Shown here piece by piece: positions 7,442 through 13,130 of a stretch of DNA of 13,130 nt. The stretch covers positions 1-13,130 of the forward strand of contig CAZSHA010000064.1 in assembly GCA_964606575.1 (NCBI GenBank). Reading direction: 5' to 3'. This stretch comes from RGIG4576 sp964606575 (GTDB lineage Bacteria; Bacteroidota; Bacteroidia; Bacteroidales; Muribaculaceae). The position numbers were made by a program, and so were the translations under genes. The notes beneath the pieces are model-generated. The model made no database searches and was not told where the DNA came from. It saw only the letters and a list, made by a program, of their open reading frames with translations. Numbering within the stretch: position 1 is the stretch's first letter; every line of letters begins with the position of its first letter.

Positions 7442-8443
7442 ATGGCAATACTTAGCACACACAACCTCATAGTAGGCTACCGTAAAGGGAAAAAACAGAT
7501 ACCAATAATCAGCAATCTCAATCTAGAGCTTAATCAAGGTTGCTTGGCTGCATTAGTCGGTGCTAATGGTATCGGAAAGTCTACCCTACTACGTACAATA
7601 GTAGGAAACCAATCGCCACTCTCGGGTTATGTCACAATTGATAACAACAACATTAACGATATTGACAATGCTGATTTATCAAGGCTTCTCGGAATCGTTA
7701 ATACCGACCGTACTCAGGCTGGAGGATTGACAGTCAAAGAATTGGTATCATTGGGCAGACAACCTCACACGGGATTCTTGGGCATACTTAACAAGCACGA
7801 TAAAGCAATCGTAGAAAATGCGATGAAAGATGCAGGCATCTTGAGTAAGGCTAACAGCTTTGTAGCAGAACTATCCGACGGTGAAAGGCAAAAAACGATG
7901 ATAGCCAAAGCCCTAGCACAAGAAACGCCAATCATCATACTTGACGAGCCTACAGCTTTTCTCGACGTGGCTAGCCGTATCGAAACCATGCTGTTACTCC
8001 ATCGCCTAGCACATGAACAAAATAAAGCTATACTTCTGTCATCCCACGACCTGTCACAATCAATGATGCTTGCCGATGAGCTATGGCTAATAAGCAGTGA
8101 CCATAAATTGGTGAGCGGAAACACCGAGGATATAGCCCTTTCAGGTGCGATGGATAGCATTTTTGTTTCTCCGCATGTTAAATTTGATCTACTACAAGGC
8201 GATTACAACATAAATATTACACCTTCGCACAGCGTGAATCTAATATGCGATGACAGCATCCTAAAACGATGGATTATAAATGCATTGAAGCGGAACGGAT
8301 ACATGCCATCACCATCAAACAACGATAGCGACATCACCATAAACGCAAAATCGGCAACCGAATTATGCGTAGCCAAGGGTACACACAGTGAAACTGCCAA
8401 TTCATTCGCTGAGATAATAAATTTGCTAAAACAATTTTCATAA
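7442..8443 (+). CDS. ABC importer ATPase (FecE/BtuD-like) with C-terminal extension
   Basis: Cytosolic ATP-hydrolysing subunit that powers the adjoining permease. The nucleotide-binding domain (about 1-235) has Walker A GANGIGKST (40-48), ABC signature LSDGERQK (144-151; Asp replaces the second residue of the usual SGG), Walker B IIILDEP (164-170) and H-loop His202 in SSHDLSQ. The Q-loop region reads GIVNTDRTQAGGLTV, with no glutamine at the usual place. At 333 residues it is about 70-80 longer than classical FecE or BtuD. The extra tail (about 245-333) looks like a small alpha/beta domain of unknown role. From memory, related ATPases in Bacteroidetes often carry a similar tail. The next gene begins 18 bases downstream. 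Confidence 0.9.
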   Translation: MAILSTHNLIVGYRKGKKQIPIISNLNLELNQGCLAALVGANGIGKSTLLRTIVGNQSPLSGYVTIDNNNINDIDNADLSRLLGIVNTDRTQAGGLTVKELVSLGRQPHTGFLGILNKHDKAIVENAMKDAGILSKANSFVAELSDGERQKTMIAKALAQETPIIILDEPTAFLDVASRIETMLLLHRLAHEQNKAILLSSHDLSQSMMLADELWLISSDHKLVSGNTEDIALSGAMDSIFVSPHVKFDLLQGDYNINITPSHSVNLICDDSILKRWIINALKRNGYMPSPSNNDSDITINAKSATELCVAKGTHSETANSFAEIINLLKQFS

Positions 8444-8461
8444 AACAACATAACTTTCAAT

Positions 8462-9259
8462 ATGAACATCACACTGGAAGATTTCATGTCATGGCAACCA
8501 GAAACATACGAGGCTGACGTTATCGATAAATACTATGCCACCGTTGCAAACCGCCTCGCAAGCACATGGCAAGAAGCCAATGTTTTGACTAATATCAGCG
8601 ACAAGCTGAAACGTGAAATAATCCTATCTGTCATGGGTTACTATCAAGATATTGTCGCCGACTTAGGATTATGGCGTTCATTCTCAACAATGTGCGATAA
8701 TTTATACGGCTCTCCAGTACCATTCTTTGAACGTGACGACAGCTATATTGATAGTGAATTGAATGAGAGCGACCTGCGTTTCATCATTTGGCACGTTTTA
8801 GAGTTATCAAATACCGAAAAAGGTCTTATCTCACCCTATCATAAGTCTATTGAGGTTCTAGCTCAACGATTTTTTGAGATATTAGATTACGTATATGAGT
8901 CAATGCCTTCATCAGTAAATTTAATGATGCTATTTGACGTTGATTTAAGCAGTGACGATGCCGACAGCCAGCACACTGTACTAGAATTAGCCCATTGGCT
9001 TTTCAATCATTCTTATCTGCTAAGATATTCGCATGACGAAGCCATAGATGATATGGATATGGCAAAATTTACAGTAGGGCCTCTAGCCCTTTATGTCAGC
9101 GAGTGGATAGATATGATTGTTGAACAAAAAACGCCTAAATTTGGAAAGGAAAAAGCAACAAAAAGCTATTCTAACCTTATAAAAGTTCATGAAGACATAG
9201 ACATCAAGTATCACGACCTACTATACCGCCTCTATCTCCAAACATCCTACCGCCAATAA
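8462..9259 (+). CDS. uncharacterised acidic protein, last gene of the ABC importer run (possibly DUF3843-like)
   Basis: 265 residues with no signal peptide and no membrane span, so probably cytosolic. It is rich in acidic and aromatic residues and likely mostly helical. The N-terminal pattern WQPETYEADVIDKYYATVANRL recalls, from memory only, the Bacteroidetes family DUF3843; this is weak and needs a profile search. Other notable segments are DLGLWRSF (about 62-69), ESDLRFIIWHVLEL (about 103-116) and a low-complexity acidic run DVDLSSDDADS (about 159-169). No catalytic motif is recognised. It follows the ATPase gene after 18 bases on the same strand, so it is probably co-transcribed. A role linked to the importer is only inferred from position. 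It reads as a real gene: long, intact, and with codon use like its neighbours. Confidence 0.75.
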   Translation: MNITLEDFMSWQPETYEADVIDKYYATVANRLASTWQEANVLTNISDKLKREIILSVMGYYQDIVADLGLWRSFSTMCDNLYGSPVPFFERDDSYIDSELNESDLRFIIWHVLELSNTEKGLISPYHKSIEVLAQRFFEILDYVYESMPSSVNLMMLFDVDLSSDDADSQHTVLELAHWLFNHSYLLRYSHDEAIDDMDMAKFTVGPLALYVSEWIDMIVEQKTPKFGKEKATKSYSNLIKVHEDIDIKYHDLLYRLYLQTSYRQ

Positions 9260-9342
9260 ACCCATTATATTAATGCCCGACATGAATAATTCATCATTAT
9301 CCACATCGGACATACCCTATCTAATACAAAAAACGATTTCTA

Positions 9343-9996
9343 CTAATAGCTTGTTACAGGACGAATAGAGCATCCATAATATGGATAGATACTATTGTAA
9401 GTTCCATACATGTCCGAATAAAAATACATTACAGTTTCATCAGTTCCACATCTATAAATACCATGCGTATGAATCGCCCTATTAACATTATCGGTGTAAC
9501 ACCCTGCAGATGGAAGAAAAATTGAATTACCGTTAGGACCTATCACCTCATACCCATAAACATTCTTATATACACACCAAACCCAATCACACTCAGCGAC
9601 CAATTCCTCTAATTCAATCTTAGTTGGAGTTCTCCACTCCTTTCCCCATTTGATATATGCAATATCATAAAATCTCTCATTTATACCATAGTATATACTT
9701 ATATCATTACGTAATAGAGAATCGCATTTTTCATTAAATGTTTTAATTGAATAATCATCTTTCATTCTATTTTCACCCCACGCATAATAGCCTCCATATT
9801 CTTCTGGAGCAGATGCTCCAATATTCCAGCTAGCCCATTGTACTGAAAGCCCTAAGTCAACAGGATCTGCCACATGAACTTCAGCCATAAAGTCCTTAGA
9901 AATTTCAGGGACAAGATTCATGTTCAATTCATCATCACACGACACAACAAATAAAGAACTCGACAAAATAATTGTCATCATAAAAAAGTTTTTCAT
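9343..9996 (-). CDS. small lipoprotein with Fibrobacter-type major paralogous (FISUMP-like) domain
   Basis: 217 residues starting with a hydrophobic signal and lipobox VVSC, so Cys20 would be lipidated. Asp21, Asp22 and Glu23 follow, an acidic start that resembles the surface-export signal of Bacteroidetes lipoproteins, so it may face outward. The rest (about 45-215) shows the repeat-family pattern DLGLSVQWASWNIGA (47-61), YYAWGE (70-75), EWRTPTKIELEEL (120-132), GPNGNSIFLPSAGCY (153-167) and the C-terminal YYGCSIRPV (206-214). This domain occurs in many copies in Bacteroidetes and Fibrobacter genomes, and its function is unknown. The usual GYYWSST-like segment is poorly kept. It is convergent with the importer operon. 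No separate promoter is seen directly upstream, so it may be read from the promoter at 10258-10287 through the structured RNA. Confidence 0.8.
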   Translation of the reverse strand: MKNFFMMTIILSSSLFVVSCDDELNMNLVPEISKDFMAEVHVADPVDLGLSVQWASWNIGASAPEEYGGYYAWGENRMKDDYSIKTFNEKCDSLLRNDISIYYGINERFYDIAYIKWGKEWRTPTKIELEELVAECDWVWCVYKNVYGYEVIGPNGNSIFLPSAGCYTDNVNRAIHTHGIYRCGTDETVMYFYSDMYGTYNSIYPYYGCSIRPVTSY

Positions 9997-10029
9997 AATT
10001 AAATAAAAACCCTACGCAGCCCCAAATAG

Positions 10030-10252
10030 GAATTTTAACAAACAAAAAGCGTAGAACTGCAATGCCACGTCTTTGTTAGAAGGTCCTGAGAAAACCTGAG
10101 ATACAGATGTAGGTATGACAGCCCACGCTAAAAAGCATGAGAACCATCATGCATATCCTTGTATCTCGTAGAAAGTTTCTCAGGTTTTCTAACACAAGAT
10201 AAGCATAACGCTTCTTAATAAACCACAAAAAGTGCAACAGCCTCTGCTATTA
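10030..10252 (-). ncRNA. rod-shaped structured RNA, candidate 6S-like RNA (or structured leader)
   Basis: A long imperfect inverted repeat folds into one extended rod on the minus strand. Helices from outside in: AAGCGT (10213-10208) with ACGCTT (10052-10047); ATGC (10206-10203) with GCAT (10065-10062); TTAGAA (10192-10187) with TTCTAA (10081-10076); CCTGAGAAA (10184-10176) with TTTCTCAGG (10093-10085); GAGATACA (10167-10160) with TGTATCTC (10105-10098); AGGATATG (10159-10152) with CATACCT (10117-10111); and a small apical hairpin at 10136-10151. A seven-base bulge lies between the fourth and fifth helices on the 5' arm. A good promoter precedes it, and a U-rich stretch (TTTTTGTTTGTT) ends it on the same strand. 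There is no open reading frame. Rod shape, length near 200 and an inner bulge fit 6S RNA, which mimics an open promoter and binds RNA polymerase. That identity is inference. The ends are approximate. Confidence 0.55.
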
Positions 10253-10257
10253 CAATG

Positions 10258-10287
10258 CAAATTTAACTATAATTTCTTAAATCCAAA
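10258..10287 (-). promoter_or_regulatory. Bacteroidetes-type -33/-7 promoter driving the structured RNA
   Basis: On the minus strand, TTTG (10287-10284) is followed after 18 bases by TAAATTTG (10265-10258), a full match to the TTTG / TAnnTTTG pair. It is the best promoter in the window. Transcription would begin near 10250 and run into the rod-shaped RNA and possibly on to the lipoprotein gene. Confidence 0.6.
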
Positions 10288-10326
10288 TATTTTTTCCATT
10301 ATTACACAAAGTGCTAACTATTAAAT

Positions 10327-10647
10327 CTAGAATAGGGCGTTTATATTCATTGAGAAAAATTCTTCAACACATATACCACCATCACCCACAATCAAAGCAT
10401 GTTTAGGTTGATACAATGCTTTAAAACGTTCTAGCCCCACAGTATTCTTTTCTGCATTACTTTTCTCTTCTATCGAAATTATAGTGTTTCTCTTTCTTAG
10501 AACAAAATCCACCTCATCATTTCGCTCACGCCAATAAAACACTTCAAAACGATGAACAAACGCTTGACTTACAAGATATGCTCCCACAGCCGACTCAAAC
10601 ACATGACCCCATAATTTTCTATCTAATAATGTTTGCTCAATGCATTT
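10327..10647 (-). pseudogene. C-terminal remnant of a DUF4143-type AAA ATPase
   Basis: About 106 codons remain of a family whose members are usually near 380-400 residues, so the whole AAA ATPase part with its Walker motifs is missing. The kept part begins around DRKLWGHVFESAVGAYL and includes FYWRERNDEVDFVL and the nuclease-like triad Asp, Glu-x-Lys (SIEEKS, where the family normally has IEVKS), then LIVGDGGI and the end EEFFSMN. A GTG at 10602 could start 91 codons, but homology to the family (LWGHVFES) continues upstream of it to a TAG at 10650-10648. In the same frame beyond that stop, KKLQF recalls the family's 'PKLQ' segment, which suggests decay by deletion and a stop. These proteins occur as many scattered copies in Bacteroidetes and are mobile between genomes. 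Probably not functional. Confidence 0.75.
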
Positions 10648-10699
10648 CTAGAACTGCAATTTTTTATACAGCAAATTACAATCAATATTTCATAACAAC

Positions 10700-10735
10700 A
10701 AAGGCAGAGAGCCAATATTACAACTCACTGCCTTT
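10700..10735 (-). terminator. hairpin terminator downstream of secA
   Basis: AAAGGCAG (10700-10707) pairs exactly with CTGCCTTT (10728-10735). After one mismatch, GAG (10709-10711) pairs with CTC (10724-10726), around a 12-base loop. It lies 27 bases past the secA stop. The run after it on the minus strand (TGTTGTTATG) is only moderately U-rich. The symmetrical stem could also stop transcription from the other side. Confidence 0.6.
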
Positions 10736-10762
10736 ATTACAACCTTATATCAAGATTGCCTC

Positions 10763-13130
10763 TTATTCAGCTTTACCGTGGCAATTCTTATATTTCTTAC
10801 CGCTTCCACATGGACAAGGGTCGTTACGACCTACTTTCGGTCCAGCTATTATTGGAGCCACAGGACGTTGAGGTCCTTGAGGAGCAGATGCTGCCGCACG
10901 TTGAGCCTCAGCACCAGGATAAGCCTCACGGCTTGTTCGATATTGAGGTACTTGACGTTTTGGCATCTCACGCTCTACGACTTGTTGAGGTTGTTCTTGT
11001 GGGTTAGCTACAATTATCTGTCCTCTCATCAACTTCGATACAGAACCAGCATTCATCGTGTTCAACATATTTGTGAACAAGTTGAAAGACTCAATCTTAT
11101 AAATCACTAGTGGATCTTTCTGTTCATAACTAGCATTTTGAACAGAATGACGCAATTCGTCTAGCTCACGCAAGTGTTCTTTCCATGTATTGTCAATAGT
11201 CATTAGCAACACAGCTTTCTGCCATGCCTTTGATATAGACTTTCCATTGGTATTATACGCCTCCTCTATATCAGCCATTATGCGATAAGCACGCTTTCCA
11301 TCGGTGATAGGCACTTGAATCATACCCTTTGCTCCATGCTCCTCTACAATACTCTTTATTACAGGGAAAGCCACATCAGCTATATTATCCGACTTTCGGT
11401 TGAACGCATCCACTGCCGCACGATAGATAGCATCCACCTTAGCTCCCGCATCCATCTTAGCATAATTATCGGATGCAAAAGGCAACTCTATAGCGAATGT
11501 CGATAATACTTGCAATTTCAACTCGTCGTATTCGTCATTGCCACCATATTTATCAACAAGGTTGGTAGCACAATCGTATATCATGTTAAGAATATCTACC
11601 CCCATACGCTCACCTATCAAAGCATGATGGCGACGGTTATATACCGCATTACGCTGGTTATTCATCACATCATCATAGTCTACTAGGTGCTTACGCACTC
11701 CGAAGTGATTCTCTTCTACACGCTTCTGTGCATTTTCAATAGAGCGGGTTATCATCTTGGATTCTAGCATTTCTCCTTCTTTGAAGCCGAAACGGTCAAG
11801 TTGCTTAATCATGCTATCTGACACGAATTTACGCATCAAATCATCCTCAAATGACACATAGAATACTGAAGAACCCTTATCACCTTGACGACCGGCACGA
11901 CCACGTAACTGACGGTCAACACGACGTGACTCATGACGTTCTGTACCTATAATTGCAAGACCACCCGCAGCCTCAACTTCAGGAGTCAACTTAATGTCGG
12001 TACCACGACCTGCCATATTTGTTGCAATCGTAACCACGCCTGTACGACCAGCTTGTGCAACAATATCAGCTTCTTTCTGGTGCAACTTTGCATTCAACAC
12101 ATTATGAGGAATACGGCGAACTGTCAACATTCGGCTCAACAACTCTGAAATTTCCACAGAAGTAGTACCCACAAGCACTGGACGTCCTTGATTTAACAAG
12201 TTCTGAATTTCTTCTATCACCGCATTGTATTTCTCTTTCTTCGTGCGGTAAACACGGTCATTCATATCAATGCGTTGCACTGGTTTATTCGTAGGAATAG
12301 TAACAACATCAAGTTTGTATATATCCCAGAACTCGCCTGCCTCTGTTTCAGCCGTACCAGTCATACCCGCAAGCTTGTGATACATACGGAAGTAGTTCTG
12401 CAAAGTGATAGTAGCAAATGTTTGCGTAGCGGCTTCCACCTTTACATTTTCTTTTGCCTCTATAGCTTGATGTAGACCGTCGCTATAACGACGACCTTCC
12501 ATGATACGTCCTGTTTGCTCATCGACAATCTTGACTTTGCCGTCTTCAGTCACCACATATTCAACATCCTTAGAGAACAATGTGTAAGCCTTCAACAATT
12601 GATTAACAGTATGGACACGTTCTGCCTTCACTGCATAGTCTGACATCAATTCGTCTTTCTTCGCCAACTTTTCAGCATCAGTAATAGGCTCATTTTCTAC
12701 AGCCGACAATTGAGAAGCAATATCAGGAAGCACGAAGAACTTAGGATCATTCGCCCTACCAGTCAAAACATCTATACCCTTATCGGTTAAGTGTACACTG
12801 TTGTTCTTTTCATCTATCACGAAATATAGAGGATCGGTAACAATGTGCATCTCACGGTTATTATCCTGCATATAGTGAGCTTCGGTAGCAAGCATAGCCT
12901 GCTTTACACCCTCTTGGCTTAAGAACTTGATAAGCGGACCGTATTTTGGAAGACCTTTATATGCACGGAATAATTTCAAATTTCCTTCTTTAACCTTTTC
13001 CTTATCATCACTAGCCATAAGGTTCTTAGCCTCAACTAGCAAATCTGTGATAAGGCGACGTTGTGCATTATAAACATTTTCCACATTGGTACGATACTCC
13101 AAGAACAATTGGTCATCACCCTTAGGCACA
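10763..13130 (-). CDS. secA: preprotein translocase ATPase SecA, C-terminal part (5' end beyond window)
   Basis: Motor ATPase that drives secretory proteins through SecYEG. About 789 codons are visible; Bacteroidetes SecA proteins are usually near 1,100, so the first ATP-binding part with Walker A and DEAD box lies outside. Visible in order: the end of the preprotein-binding domain, FRMYHKLAGMTGTAETE (about 247-263), the second nucleotide-binding domain with NMAGRGTDIKL (371-381) and QLRGRAGRQGD (407-417), the helical scaffold and wing regions, then a Gln/Pro/Ala-rich linker and the zinc-binding SEC-C tail CPCGSGKKYKNCHG (Cys772, Cys774, Cys783, His784), which by family serves SecB or ribosome contact. 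The reading frame enters from the right edge (VPKGDD...), so the first visible GTG is internal. It is an essential housekeeping gene with no sign of damage. Confidence 0.97.
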   Translation of the reverse strand, partial: VPKGDDQLFLEYRTNVENVYNAQRRLITDLLVEAKNLMASDDKEKVKEGNLKLFRAYKGLPKYGPLIKFLSQEGVKQAMLATEAHYMQDNNREMHIVTDPLYFVIDEKNNSVHLTDKGIDVLTGRANDPKFFVLPDIASQLSAVENEPITDAEKLAKKDELMSDYAVKAERVHTVNQLLKAYTLFSKDVEYVVTEDGKVKIVDEQTGRIMEGRRYSDGLHQAIEAKENVKVEAATQTFATITLQNYFRMYHKLAGMTGTAETEAGEFWDIYKLDVVTIPTNKPVQRIDMNDRVYRTKKEKYNAVIEEIQNLLNQGRPVLVGTTSVEISELLSRMLTVRRIPHNVLNAKLHQKEADIVAQAGRTGVVTIATNMAGRGTDIKLTPEVEAAGGLAIIGTERHESRRVDRQLRGRAGRQGDKGSSVFYVSFEDDLMRKFVSDSMIKQLDRFGFKEGEMLESKMITRSIENAQKRVEENHFGVRKHLVDYDDVMNNQRNAVYNRRHHALIGERMGVDILNMIYDCATNLVDKYGGNDEYDELKLQVLSTFAIELPFASDNYAKMDAGAKVDAIYRAAVDAFNRKSDNIADVAFPVIKSIVEEHGAKGMIQVPITDGKRAYRIMADIEEAYNTNGKSISKAWQKAVLLMTIDNTWKEHLRELDELRHSVQNASYEQKDPLVIYKIESFNLFTNMLNTMNAGSVSKLMRGQIIVANPQEQPQQVVEREMPKRQVPQYRTSREAYPGAEAQRAAASAPQGPQRPVAPIIAGPKVGRNDPCPCGSGKKYKNCHGKAE

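Noticed and set aside
7765..8160. 131-residue open frame opposite the ABC ATPase
   Set aside because: Antisense shadow rich in Ser and Ala, overlapping the Walker B and signature coding region; no support.
9260..9342. Possible bidirectional terminator between the two convergent genes (CCGA...TCGG pairing and the palindrome ATGAATAATTCAT at 9282-9294)
   Set aside because: Only four clean pairs in the long stem, and the palindrome has a one-base centre that cannot form a normal loop; no T-run follows either.
10044..10213. Reading the inverted repeat as an insertion-sequence end or a MITE
   Set aside because: No transposase, no flanking target-site duplication seen, and the arms contain graded mismatches with a promoter and U-run on one strand, which fits an RNA better.
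10578..10871. 97-residue plus-strand open frame bridging the pseudogene and the secA end
   Set aside because: Runs across the terminator hairpin and the secA 3' end; composition is not protein-like.
10778..11110. Open frames on the plus strand opposite secA
   Set aside because: They lie wholly inside the well-conserved secA coding sequence in other frames and show no protein-like motifs.

Overview
The window comes from a member of the Bacteroidetes, most likely the order Bacteroidales. Support for this: several start regions carry the TAnnTTTG -7 box typical of Bacteroidetes promoters; start codons mostly lack a clear Shine-Dalgarno sequence; there is a small lipoprotein with the 'DLGLSVxWAxxNIGA...YYAWGE' repeat domain common in this phylum; and there is a remnant of the DUF4143-type AAA ATPase family that is very frequent there. 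The sequence is fairly AT-rich. No tRNA, rRNA, CRISPR array or insertion sequence was seen.

Layout. (1) Left edge to 908, minus strand: a C5 cytosine DNA methyltransferase, cut by the window edge before its target-recognition domain. (2) 909-1136: a divergent promoter region. (3) 1137-5169, plus strand: mtaB (tRNA ms2t6A37 methylthiotransferase), an LpxL/HtrB-family acyltransferase, a GT2 glycosyltransferase and surE. The first three genes are joined by ATGA stop-start overlaps and surE follows 15 bases later, so this is probably one operon. (4) 5238-9259, plus strand: a FecCD/BtuCD-type ABC importer (substrate-binding lipoprotein, permease, ATPase with a C-terminal extension) followed by an uncharacterised acidic protein, tightly spaced. 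(5) 9343-9996, minus strand: a small lipoprotein with a Fibrobacter-type paralogous domain. (6) 10044-10287, minus strand: a convincing -33/-7 promoter followed by a roughly 170-nt rod-shaped inverted-repeat structure. I read this as a structured RNA, possibly the 6S RNA of this lineage or a long structured leader of the lipoprotein gene. (7) 10327-10647, minus strand: a 5'-truncated remnant of a DUF4143 ATPase. (8) 10700-10735: a hairpin terminator. (9) 10763 to the right edge, minus strand: the C-terminal part of secA.

How the genes work together. The acyltransferase and glycosyltransferase look like an envelope lipid or glycolipid module coupled in translation to a tRNA-modification gene, with SurE as a housekeeping phosphatase. 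The ABC genes form a complete importer for a metal chelate, either a corrinoid or a ferric siderophore/heme. The sequence does not decide between these, and no cobalamin riboswitch is visible. The most interesting part is the structured RNA at about 10.0-10.25 kb, which no protein-coding feature explains and which contains two mutually exclusive long helices.
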